The notes: generated from the letters alone by a model not told the origin. Shown: positions 1 through 7,853, counted from the first letter of the stretch. The stretch is DNA of 12,245 bases from Stephanodiscus triporus (GCA_036939755.1 JALLAZ010000768.1:1-12245), one strand, 5' to 3'. Numbers and translations: made by a program.

Positions 1-680
1 AGGTGTTTGACAACCTTCATATGCTGTGGATATGCATATGGATGTGTCCTTACCACATTGTGATTGAGGATGTAGACCCAATCACAATCACACCCAAATC
101 AATGTTTGACAACCATCATATGCTGTAGATGACAAATGATGGTGATGGTGAAGTGCAGTGATTGAGGCTGTAGACCCAATCACACTCCCTTCCACATCAA
201 TGCTCAATAACTTTCATATGCTGTGGATTTGCATATGGATGTGTCCTTACCACATTACGGCTGCTCTTGCAGACCCAGCTTTTGGAAGTGAGTTAGAATC
301 CTGGGACTGGGTAATTCCCTGGCAACAAATGATGGTGAGGTGCAGTGATCGAGGATGTAGACCCAATCACAATCCTTCCAAAATCAATGTTAAACACATA
401 CAAGGTATTTGACAACCTTCATGGCTGCTCTTACAGACCCAGCTTTTGGAAGTGAGCTAGAATTCTGCCAAGTTCCTGGCAACGAATAATGGTGAAGTGC
501 AGTGATTGAGGCTGTAGACCCAATCACAATTGTTCCCATATCAATGTCAAACACATACAAGGTGTTGGATGGCCCTTATATGCTGTGTATATTCATATGG
601 ATGTGTCCTTATCACATTACTGCTGGTCTTGCAGACCCAGCTTTTGGAAGCAAGCTAGAATTCTGGGCAAGAGTGATTGA
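1..680. repeat. Degenerate tandem repeat array, open at the left edge
   Basis: A motif reading TGATTGAGGATGTAGACCC, with small variants, recurs at 61, 159, 346 and 503. A second block, CATATGGATGTGTCCTTA, recurs around 32, 233 and 595. A third, GCAGACCCAGCTTTTGGAAG (one copy with TACAGACCC), lies around 269, 433 and 632. The blocks recur in the same order, so 158-412 and 502-849 form a longer unit of about 344 bp; shorter units are partial copies. The two long units encode related peptides, both containing MIEAVDP, CIWMCPYHIT or FIWMCPYHIT, and LADPAFGS, but I recognise no protein family. The copies have diverged and contain deletions. It could be satellite-like DNA or remains of a repeated gene. 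The array continues beyond the window on the left. Confidence 0.75.
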
Positions 681-772
681 AGATAGACTCCACCAACATA
701 TGAAGCAAACATGGATATTGATGACAATTAAGGTAAAGTATTTTTTATACTTAAACTCAATAGTCATAGTGC

Positions 773-881
773 AGTATTACAGTTATCTCAGGACCATGGT
801 CACCCCGGAGGTTTCTTTTTTTTATTTAATTTTTTGCTTTATTTTTTAAACCCGTGCGCCCCAGCCAAACACAATGCCACA
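773..881 (+). repeat. Left terminal inverted repeat of the transposon
   Basis: This 109-bp arm pairs with the reverse complement of 3206-3299. The best conserved stretches are GGACCATGG near 791, GGTTTCTTT near 810 and GCGCCCCAGCCAAACA at about 856-871. The T-rich middle differs in length between the arms. Confidence 0.85.
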
Positions 882-993
882 GAGACGGGCCTTTCCCCTT
901 GTCAATTGATAGGCAAGTATTAAATATCTCAGCAACCAATCATGGTCAGATTGGATCACCCCTTGAGCCCACTTGGAGCTGATTGTTGCGTGC

Positions 994-2170
994 ATGTGGC
1001 GAAAGCCATTTTGTCTCTGTCTCACGTTGTGTTTTTTAATTTATTCTTGTACCAGTGCAGATGCTGCCTGGCCGCATGCCATAGCAGATGATGGTATTGT
1101 TGATAGTGCAATGGAAGCTAATGGCTACACTGTAAACCAAAATGGTGGTACATACTGGAACGGGGCTGCCAGACCAATCGAGGATAAGGTGAGCATTGCA
1201 AGGGTGCATTTGGAACTGCTTGCAGCTGCCAAAGCTGATCCCACAAAGGTTGTCTCTGTCCAAGAAGTTGCCCGCGTTGGTAAATGCTCAATGCATGGGA
1301 GAGATAAAAAGTGGGGAGTTAGTCGATCCAAAGATATAGATTGTGGCAAGGCAACATGGAGCTGGGTGTGATATCAATCCTGATGAGGATGGAATGTACC
1401 TCCTTGCTCTTTGCCAGCAAAATAACAAGCGTACACTCCAAGATTATAGTATTTGGTTGATTGAGGATATAGGAGTCTTTGTTTTGCCTTTGATCATTTG
1501 CAAATGGTTCCTCAATTTGTTTCCTTTCAGGGGCTCACTTGGTAAGCTCAATCATGTCCACTTGATAAGTTCAGCCCGGAAAATATACTTTGTGCAATGG
1601 AGCACTGGGAATTAATCAGGCAGGGGATCCTTACCGGCTGAAGTTTGGGTATGAGAAACCCCTGAAAGGTGAGAATCTGTTTAATTGCAAGGGGCACACA
1701 GACCCTCTCAGTTGAGAGCGTGAGCCAATCTATGTCAATTCCAATTTCAAGAATACATACAATATCATCGGCATTTGTGGAATAGTAGCGTGCCATGATA
1801 CAATGCCCTTCATGTACTACAAGATGCATGATGGCATCAACAATGCAGCTTTTTTCAGATTTCATCTTGAGGCTGTTGCTTGTGGCTTTTTGTGGTACGG
1901 GGATATACACAATGCCGCCATCCATCATAACAAAGATTCATCAGAGTTGCCGAGGTACTTGCGGGGCTATCATGGAGTTTTGTTCATATCCTCCCAACTT
2001 GGTCTCCCGAGTTGAATCCCATTGAATTGCTATGGAATACATTGGCACAGCAATTGAAGTACACTCCCCTCACAGTGAATAGTATCTGCTCTCACAGAGT
2101 TGTTCAGTCCACAATGATTGTGATGAATGCGCATTCACTCACATCGATGTTGAAAATGTTATTGCCATGA
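994..2170 (+). pseudogene. IS630/Tc1-mariner-type DDE transposase, broken
   Basis: Reading across frames gives the expected order of motifs for this family. An N-terminal part includes KVVSVQEVARVGKCS (about 1238-1290). Then come NLFPFRGSLGKLNHV (about 1514-1557), LDKFSPENILCAMEHWELI (shifted frame, about 1562-1618), RLKFGYEKPLKGENLFN (about 1638-1688), NTYNIIGICGI (about 1753-1785), MHDGINNAAFF, GDIHNAAIHHN, and finally SPELNPIELLWNTLAQQLK (about 2003-2059), ending at TGA 2168-2170. At least four frame changes and an in-frame TGA at 1713 break it. By family comparison the first catalytic Asp seems to be Tyr (FGYEKP), the second is missing in GDIHNAAIH, and the third acidic residue in NPIE is kept. 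The 994 start is only the first in-frame ATG; the pyrimidine-rich stretch ending in CAG near 1050-1056 could be an old splice acceptor. It lies inside the TIR-bounded element and is surely its mobilising enzyme. Confidence 0.85.
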
Positions 2171-2341
2171 TAACTACATTTAGTGTGCATACTAGTAATG
2201 GTATTCATATATATCAGTCCAATATGCCATTATTCTAATCAAGAGAATGTCATGAGCGTATGTGAGATGCGTGGCAAAATATAATAGACCTGCAGGAAAT
2301 TTACTCTTTGGCAGCAGTGTAACTGACTCCAAGTTACCAGC

Positions 2342-2606
2342 CTATGGCAGTTCTTGCTGCGGAGGAGGTGCCTCCAGAAGCTGCTGCTGTTGCTGCTGTT
2401 TCTGCGGAGGAGGTGCATCCTGAAGTTGCTGCTGCTGCAGAGGTGCCTGATACTGCTGCTGCTGCTGCAGAGGAGGCATCTGATACTGCTGCTGTGGAGG
2501 AGGAGGTGACTGATACTGCTGTGGTGGAAGGGGAGAGGCTGCACCTGATACTGCATCTGATACTGCACCTGCTGCTGATGGAATGACTGCTGAAAATAAT
2601 TGAACA

Positions 2607-2637
<31 letters not shown>

Positions 2638-3157
2638 ATGGCCAAACATTCCCATCACTGCCTGTTGCATTGGAAACTTTTGTTGCTGCATTTCCATCAT
2701 CCCGGATATGTAACCGTGCACTTGTGCACCACAAAAAGCAGCAGCAAAATTTGGCATCACCCCGGTGTGCCCCATCTCACTGGATACTTCTCATCCAAAA
2801 ACTCGCCTTTATTCATCTGATTCTCTTAATTCTTTGTGTTGGTAGTATTGTTTAGCTTGACACAGTGACCAACGATGTTCAATGAAGTCCTTTGCTCAGC
2901 CATCTTGATGCTGTGCTGATGCTTCATCTCAGCCTACTGCGCTGAAAAAAGTCCTTCCGGATTTGCGCGGGCTCGGCTTCCGAGTTCTGCAATCTCAAGC
3001 TTTCCGTCTTCTTCTCCTCGATGACTTGTTTCCTGTGCCCATCTAAACTTTTCTGGGTCTTCGCAGCCTGCTTCTGCACAACCCTCGTATTCTCCCTGGC
3101 ATCAGAAGGTCCCTTGCATCGGCCAGATCTCTTCCAATTGTGGAAATGACGCGCGCA
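2342..3157 (-). pseudogene. Gln-rich accessory protein of the transposon, broken
   Basis: On the minus strand a coding-like region starts near 3157. A basic, charged part comes first (HFHNWKRSGRCKGPSDARE, then VVQKQAAKTQKS and QVIEEKKTESLRLQNS), likely coiled coil and open to a TGA near 2926. It is followed by a short stretch containing MAEQRTSLNIVGH, a TAA near 2827, and the reading frame starting MGHTGVMPNFAAAFCG at 2775. A tail follows with a run of ten Gln encoded by CAG repeats and many QQ, PPPP and QYQ blocks. The frame changes once in the tail near 2540, and a stop lies at 2342-2344. I do not recognise the family; the basic part slightly recalls Myb/SANT-like DNA-binding partners of other transposons, but that is weak. 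It lies inside the element, converging with the transposase, so an accessory or DNA-binding role is inferred from position only. Confidence 0.55.
2608..2637. repeat. (CTG)10 trinucleotide microsatellite
   Basis: Ten perfect CTG units lie here, read as CAG (Gln) on the minus strand inside the Gln-rich pseudogene. The surrounding 2360-2640 is rich in imperfect CTG and GGAGGAGGT blocks, which encode Gln- and Pro-rich sequence. Confidence 0.9.
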
Positions 3158-3205
3158 CTAACCTACTCTAACATCTTGTCAATATTCAAAGTTGCTGCTC
3201 AGTTT

Positions 3206-3299
3206 TGTGGCATTATGTTTGGCTGGGGCGCATGAGTTAAAAAAATTGAAAACAAAGAAACCCCCGAGGTGGCCATGGTCCCGAGAAATCGGTAATACT
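3206..3299 (-). repeat. Right terminal inverted repeat of the transposon
   Basis: The reverse complement of this arm matches 773-881 block by block, from AGTATTAC at the outer tip to AATGCCACA at the inner end. The T-rich centre is shorter than in the left arm. Confidence 0.85.
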
Positions 3300-3767
3300 A
3301 TGCCTCTCTCCCTCCTCTCGCTCTTATTGTTTATACCAACATATACACACCCACAGTCACAGTAGAGCTCTCTTTCCTCATCCTCACTGCTACTTCTAGA
3401 TGAATATGGATTCATGCTTTGAGGTTTGGCAATTTTTGTTTTTTCACACATCAATCACCTCTTTTTTTGCTCAACCAGATCTCATGTTGTAATGTAATAA
3501 TTTGTGATACCTAGCTGCCAGCTGCCCGTAGAGAGAATTCCTTACGTGGGAATACTTAATACTCTCGACAACAGCTGCCGAACCGTTTCTTTAACAATTG
3601 ACGCGTTGTAGCGAAATATTCCATGGTAATTCGTACTAGAGTATGTGGTAATATAGATAGCACACTGAGCTTGCTTAACGGATAATTGAAGCAAGAATGG
3701 TAATCGAATCTTTTAGGGCCTCTACATCGTATGTTACTGAATCCACACCCCGAGAGAACAAATAAAT
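3300..3767. other. Intergenic stretch with no recognised gene
   Basis: No reading frame here resembles a known protein and no RNA gene or clear repeat was seen. Its right part is probably the promoter of the phosphatase-fold gene that starts at 3768, but no convincing TATA box or other motif stands out. Confidence 0.5.
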
Positions 3768-5408
3768 ATGCCGAACAAGAGAGGTTCTCGTACTCCACTA
3801 CTCTACCTACTACTAGCCACAATTCTGTTAAACCCAACCACTCCTCCGGAAATAATGAAAGCCTTCACACTTTTCCACCCCGGATTCGCAGCCGGTCGGT
3901 ATGATGGTATGAAAGCCTTCACAGCTTTTCTCGGTTTCGCAGCCGGTCGGTATGGTGGTCGTCTTGGACACCGCCGAATGCCACATGGTTCTGTGACAAT
4001 TCATGCGGAGAGAGAGGACGCTTTCAACTGTCACGATAACACCGTCAGCAGACGGTCGCTGTTCCGTACTACGGGGATATCGATTGCCAGTACCGTGTCA
4101 TCTGGTCCGCTCGCGGCATTGCTGCACGTCTTTTCCGCCGATTCAAGCACGCATGGAATCGCCAATGCAATGGGGCTCGTCCAATTTCCTTGCCCTCCCG
4201 GAGAACTTGCGAATACCTATCACATGATGAGGGCCGGGGAAAGCATCCTAGAGGCACAAGGCATACTTAGCACCAATCCATTGTTCTTGACCAATCGAGA
4301 CGACGCCTTGAGTGAGTTGGGCATTGCGCAAGTAGAAGAAGCATGCAAACAAATGTTGTCCAGGGGAATCAATCCGAGTGTTGTCAAATACTCGCTGGCA
4401 TCCAAGTGTATCGATTCTTCGAATATTGTGGCCACTACGCTCATGGTAGGGAGGTGAGTACAATACGCAGAAAAAAATCTATGACAAAGAGACCACCACC
4501 TGCATTTTTCTATCTGCATCACTGATCACTCAATACTCTCATCCCGCATACGAATTTATCATGATGTTTAGAAATAGAATTGTTCCAGAGTTTACTTTCA
4601 TGGATCAAAGAGGCGTCGGTCTGTGGGATGGAAAATCTCTAGACTCCACCGAGGCTGCCGTCTGGGCCATGGATGCAGCCGAGGCCGGGGATGAAGGTCG
4701 CGGGGGCAAGCCACCGCAAAATGACGATGGGACTCCAAACGAGACGCTCTTTGAGCAGGTCACTAGGTTGCGGCAGTTAATGTCAATTCTCGAAACCCAG
4801 TACTCTGGCGACGATATACTCCTCATCTTTCCCGATGGTACCAGTCCGGCTCTGCTCTCGTGTCTTATAAGCGGTATTCCGTTAAGAGATGTACACGCGC
4901 TAAACTTTGAGCCAGGAGAACTAAGAGAAGGAGTCAACATGGACAATGCCCGTCGTCTTTTTGCTGAAAGGATATCTTCTCCGCAATATCTTGAAATTCT
5001 TTCCAAAGGAAAATATGAGCTTCAAGAACTACGAAAAGAATACGAAGAACATCTTTTGGCAAAAGTAGGATCAAAAGAGTTATTGATGCCGACACCTAAG
5101 AAGAAGAGTGACTCTTTGGTAAATGGAGAAGTCGCATTTGAAGCAGTTCGTCGACGAGCGTATGGAGAAGATGGCGGACCAAGATATGATCCAGACATAT
5201 TTTCTGCTGGTGCTTTAGGCGCGATGGGTGGCCTTGCCATGTTGAGGGTCGGCAAAGATGCTAATGAGGACGATAATTTGGGCGTAACAGCGGAAAGCAA
5301 CCCTGGCTCTGTCCTAGCTTATGTCGACTCGGCAAAGTCAAGCGTGTTTGAGCCTCAAGTGACTGACCCGTTGACAACCGGCAGCGTTCGAACAGCCGTC
5401 ATTAACGC
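3768..5408 (+). CDS. Histidine-phosphatase-fold protein, 5' part (exon 1, intron, most of exon 2), probably plastid targeted
   Basis: Exon 1 is 3768-4453. A GT-AG intron runs 4454-4571 (GTGAGT to TTTAG). Exon 2 starts at 4572, joining MVG-R-NRIVPEF in frame. The fold is that of the phosphoglycerate mutase/histidine phosphatase superfamily: YHMMRAGES (151-159) matches the RHG motif region, LWDGKSLDS the E/DxG region, PNETLFEQVTRLRQL the proton-donor helix, and LLIFPDGTSPALLSC (about 312-326) the second HG motif. Both catalytic His are replaced, by Ala156 and Asp317, so phosphatase activity is doubtful. The N-terminus has a hydrophobic segment (11-21), a duplicated 17-18-residue block, and SRRSLFRTTG (94-103) followed by a hydrophobic run, like a twin-arginine thylakoid-lumen signal. 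Residues 439-453 are hydrophobic and could cross a membrane. The reading frame runs on past 5408 to a stop at 5485, but that tail is foreign sequence. The true 3' end appears to be at 7854-8013, giving about 560 residues. Confidence 0.75.
3855..3959 (+). repeat. Tandem duplication in the targeting region
   Basis: Two adjacent copies, 3855-3908 (54 bp) and 3909-3959 (51 bp), each start ATGAAAGCCTTCACA and end with TTCGCAGCCGGTCGGTATG plus GTGGT or ATGGT. They encode MKAFTLFHPGFAAGRYDG and MKAFTAFLGFAAGRYGG. The duplication lies in the presumed transit peptide, where length change is tolerated. Each copy begins with ATG, so alternative starts are possible. Confidence 0.85.
5325..5408 (+). repeat. 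84-bp exon segment, first copy
   Basis: It is identical to 7770-7853 except at 5380 (G) against 7825 (A), which changes Gly to Ser. It encodes part of the phosphatase-fold protein (DSAKSSVFEPQVTDPLTT and onward). Similarity ends sharply at both edges: before it GTCGT-type exon sequence continues, and after it foreign sequence begins. Confidence 0.95.
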
Positions 5409-5428
5409 ATCCTGGGTGCATCAAGGAT

Positions 5429-6196
5429 GTGTGGCTTGCGGGATTTTGCTCCAAACATGGGCCATCACGGCGGAAGTGTGGCCATGAGGGGTGCGCCAAC
5501 ACTGTGGTGCAGGGTAGACGGTGTCTTAGTCATGGTGCACAGAGGAGGATTTGCTGCTACCAGGAAATAGGAGGAGCTTTTGTGTGCAGCAAGCAAGCAA
5601 AAATAAGGGGGATGTGCAAGATGCACAACACCATGATGGTCAAGGGGAAGGGGGTTGACATGGCGACGAGGCTCACAAACAGCATGATGATGGATAACGA
5701 CAATGATGATGGCAATTACCTCGATGAGGATGATGACGAGGGACGCGCTGTCGTGCCCGTCGATCCCAACACCATCGAACCCTTCCACGATGATATTATT
5801 GGTGGTGGCGGCCGTCCCATCACCACCTCCTTCTCCTCCACCTTCTCCTCTGCCCCGAAGGACGGGAAGGAGGACAATAATGTCCATGACCGCGGGGGGG
5901 GGGATGTCATCAGGCAGTGGGGTACACACGTCGACGAGGAGAACAGATCCCAGGCTGATGTATTTAGCTGGTGTGGAATCGTCTCTGATCCAGGTGAATT
6001 TTTCCCCACGAGCGGAAGATCGCACTACCCCCCTTTGATATATGCCAATGTATCATGTGGGTCTAGCTGCCACGCTCGTGTGGAATTTTCTCACCAGGAT
6101 CAGCAGATGGGTACACGTCCACCGGTTTATGTCTCACCTGGTGTTCCCCCTTGGGTCCATGTTTTTTCAAAATCAACTCAATTGTCGTCACTTTGA
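5429..6196 (+). CDS. Cys/His zinc-finger fragment (diatom WRKY19-like repeat type), acidic tail
   Basis: The first 70 residues hold Cys/His units: GFCSKHGP, then CGHEGCANTVVQGRRCLSHG (C-x4-C-x10-C-x2-H), then CCYQEIGGAFVCSK with CKMH. This pattern is known from the repeated short zinc fingers that are abundant in diatom predicted proteins and named WRKY19-like by annotation pipelines; function is unknown, though nucleic-acid binding is often assumed. The first unit is cut, so the N-terminus is missing: a stop lies only eight codons upstream and the ATG at 5429 need not be a true start. A Met/Asn/Asp-rich acidic part follows (DNDNDDGNYLDEDDDEG). A run of ten G at 5894-5903 is a likely site of sequence error or frameshift, and the last 85 or so residues look unlike coding sequence. 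I treat it as a partial or broken gene inside the foreign block. Confidence 0.5.
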   Translation: MWLAGFCSKHGPSRRKCGHEGCANTVVQGRRCLSHGAQRRICCYQEIGGAFVCSKQAKIRGMCKMHNTMMVKGKGVDMATRLTNSMMMDNDNDDGNYLDEDDDEGRAVVPVDPNTIEPFHDDIIGGGGRPITTSFSSTFSSAPKDGKEDNNVHDRGGGDVIRQWGTHVDEENRSQADVFSWCGIVSDPGEFFPTSGRSHYPPLIYANVSCGSSCHARVEFSHQDQQMGTRPPVYVSPGVPPWVHVFSKSTQLSSL

Positions 6197-7366
6197 ACAC
6201 AGTTGGCGTCCTTGGCTCATTCAGGAGAATTAATTTCTCACAAATCCCGTAATAATCGCAAAAATCGCGCGAAGAAGAAGTTCAAGAAGCAACAACGACT
6301 ACTCCGAGAAGTTGTTGTCCCCGCCGACGGAACCATCAAGTTACTAACCACACAAGAAATAGATGATGAAGTTATTGTTTTCGATGGGGGAAATAAGGAT
6401 AATCCCCCCTTACGTCCACCAGACGGCCTGAATTGGCGTTGTATTTCGATTGCAACTGGCACTCATCTCTATGTTGATGACGAAATTAATCCCGACCGTG
6501 GTTTGACTTTTTCACGATTGAACAATGCGCTGCCCTTCATTCGTATGCCACGGGCGATGTCGCTGAATATCATCGGTAAATGTTGTATGGAACAAATTTA
6601 CAATGCCCTCGAAGCTTGTGAGAGAATGAGGAAAGTATCCCTCATCCGAAGTGATAGGAAGCGTGTATTTGGAGATTACGGGAAGCCTGTCAAATTTACG
6701 TGTGCAGGCATTCAGGTATCCTGTAACAGCTGTGAGATTTTTGATTTCCCAACCTGTATGGATAAATTTCCCTCGTGCCACTGGGAGGCTTTAACTTGGA
6801 TTATGCGGCGAGCAGAAATGTGCTTTCAGGACTTAGCGGATCATCAAGTCGTTAGTCATATGCAGAATGCTAAGAAGGCTGTGCCATTCAAGACTATGTC
6901 GTTCTTAAATCATACTACACAACCGTCCTGTAAGTATTACGGTGGTCTTGCCATTGGCTGGAATACCTTCCTTCGGTGCCACACCGATCAAGATTTTACA
7001 ATGAGCATTGTTCAAGTCTTTGTGAAAGGCCAAGAAAAATACCAAATCGATGATGATGTTGTTGCCTATTTTTGTTTTCCGACGTTAGGGGTGGCTGTTC
7101 CTTTGCGACCTGGTGATTATTTGATGTTCAACACACAGATCCCACACTGTGTGTCATCTCGATGCAACAACAATGATGATGTTATCATTGTGTCAATGTA
7201 TCTGAAAACTTCTGTTGTGGGGATGAATAATAACAAATTGGAACTTACACCAGCACAGGCGATTCTGGCGAGAAGATTTCAAGATCGTACTTCTCTGAAA
7301 CTTGCTTCCCCCAACCGTCAACATCACGTAACAAATCGATATGGCGCATTTTACAAATCATTATAA
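6197..7366 (+). CDS. Putative 2-oxoglutarate/Fe(II) dioxygenase-like ORF, no start codon (partial)
   Basis: The open frame follows a TGA at 6194-6196 and has no ATG until about residue 115, so the start is lost or spliced on; AACACAG just before the TTG at 6203 could be an acceptor site. Counting from that TTG, a basic N-terminus (about 13-36) comes first. The C-terminal part has the marks of a double-stranded beta-helix oxygenase: LRCHTDQDF with His260 and Asp262, LRPGDYLMFNTQIPHCVSSR (301-320) with distal His315 and Arg320 as candidate 2-oxoglutarate contact. A Cys-rich middle (FTCAGIQVSCNSCEIFDFPTC, split here at 165-178 and 179-185) could bind metal. The HxD...H layout and PGD-FN-PHC wording recall TET/JBP-type and related oxygenases, some of which travel with transposons in other eukaryotes. 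No substrate can be named. It sits between a zinc-finger fragment and an Mpv17 fragment in the foreign block. Confidence 0.5.
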   Translation, partial: TQLASLAHSGELISHKSRNNRKNRAKKKFKKQQRLLREVVVPADGTIKLLTTQEIDDEVIVFDGGNKDNPPLRPPDGLNWRCISIATGTHLYVDDEINPDRGLTFSRLNNALPFIRMPRAMSLNIIGKCCMEQIYNALEACERMRKVSLIRSDRKRVFGDYGKPVKFTCAGIQVSCNSCEIFDFPTCMDKFPSCHWEALTWIMRRAEMCFQDLADHQVVSHMQNAKKAVPFKTMSFLNHTTQPSCKYYGGLAIGWNTFLRCHTDQDFTMSIVQVFVKGQEKYQIDDDVVAYFCFPTLGVAVPLRPGDYLMFNTQIPHCVSSRCNNNDDVIIVSMYLKTSVVGMNNNKLELTPAQAILARRFQDRTSLKLASPNRQHHVTNRYGAFYKSL

Positions 7367-7524
7367 GACACATTACAAATCTCAATTCAGATTGCCATCT
7401 ATACTACAAACACTATGTCCTCTTCCTCTTCTCTAGTAGGAATAGAGTGAGGGTATATTCCACCACCTCATTGCTGCATACACCATAGTCATTGATTGCA
7501 TTCAATCACTCTCCCTTTGAATGA

Positions 7525-7768
7525 ATGCCAACACTTCTAGTCACAACACAGATTACTCAGGCACGCTCCCTAACCCTGTTTGGCCAGCTATTTTTGGATC
7601 AAATTGTAGTTTCCCCGTTCATATACTTTCCAGCATTCTACGCCACGAGCAAGATACTCATTTGTGCTGACAAGCCTGATTTGAACAGAGCGATGACCAC
7701 ATACAGGAAAAATATGTCTGATGATTTGGTAGCACTTTGGAAGATATGGATTCCGAGCATGTTTCTCA
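7525..7768 (+). pseudogene. Mpv17/PMP22-family membrane protein fragment, cut at the N
   Basis: The reading frame contains LFGQLFLDQIVVSPFIYFPA, then Y-R-K-NMSDDLVALWKIWIPSMFL, and stops at the N at 7769. This matches the C-terminal half of the Mpv17/PMP22 family: a DQ at the start of a membrane helix, about 45 residues, then a W-x-x-W-x-P segment normally followed by NF and a short end. The family consists of small four-helix proteins of inner mitochondrial, peroxisomal or plastid membranes. The N-terminal half is not visible upstream, although an acceptor-like AACACAG at 7543-7549 suggests a preceding exon. The ATG at 7525 may therefore not be the true start. The end of the family domain is missing because the sequence switches to the phosphatase-fold exon. 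Confidence 0.6.
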
Positions 7769-7769
7769 N
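7769..7769. other. Single ambiguous base marking a probable sequence join
   Basis: This is the only N in the window. On its left an Mpv17-like frame is interrupted mid-domain; on its right begins the second copy of an exon segment found 2445 bp earlier. Two coding sequences that change abruptly at one unread base point to a contig join or closed gap rather than a biological junction. Confidence 0.8.
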
Positions 7770-7853
7770 CGACTCGGCAAAGTCAAGCGTGTTTGAGCCT
7801 CAAGTGACTGACCCGTTGACAACCAGCAGCGTTCGAACAGCCGTCATTAACGC
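7770..7853 (+). repeat. 84-bp exon segment, second copy
   Basis: It equals 5325-5408 with one difference (A at 7825). Unlike the first copy, it continues smoothly into the last 160 bp of the gene, so this copy carries the correct downstream sequence. Confidence 0.95.

Larger units (their letters stand above)
773..3299. mobile_element. Decayed two-gene DNA transposon with about 100-bp terminal inverted repeats (IS630/Tc1-mariner type)
   Basis: The sequence at 773-881 reappears, reverse-complemented, at 3206-3299. Shared blocks in order are AGTATTAC, GGACCATGG, GGTTTCTTT, GCGCCCCAGCCAAACA and AATGCCACA, with about 10-15% mismatches and a few small gaps between them. Between the arms lie a broken DDE transposase on the plus strand and a broken Gln-rich gene on the minus strand, tail to tail. 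A TA dinucleotide at 775-776 and its partner at 3296-3297 fit the TA target-site duplication expected of this superfamily, but the exact tips are uncertain because similarity extends two bases outside. Arm divergence and several frameshifts show that the copy is old and inactive. The element abuts the repeat array on the left and non-coding DNA on the right. Confidence 0.82.

Noticed and set aside
1..680. The repeat array as a CRISPR array
   Set aside because: Units are long, unevenly spaced and diverged, with no uniform short repeats and spacers, and the DNA is eukaryotic.
2344..2586. Ala/Glu-rich open frame on the plus strand
   Set aside because: It is the reverse reading of the CAG-rich Gln/Pro tail and has no independent support.
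3179..3454. 91-codon open frame on the minus strand
   Set aside because: It crosses the right inverted repeat of the transposon and resembles no protein family.
3556..3837. 93-codon open frame on the minus strand upstream of the phosphatase-fold gene
   Set aside because: No recognisable motif, and it overlaps the start of the better supported gene on the other strand.
6042..6233. 63-codon hydrophobic open frame between the zinc-finger and oxygenase-like ORFs
   Set aside because: I considered it as a missing N-terminal exon of the Mpv17 fragment, but no family motif is present and it is on the far side of another ORF.
5325..7853. The 84-bp repeat as a transposon target-site duplication
   Set aside because: It is far longer than known target-site duplications, and one copy starts at an unread base, so a sequence overlap explains it better.
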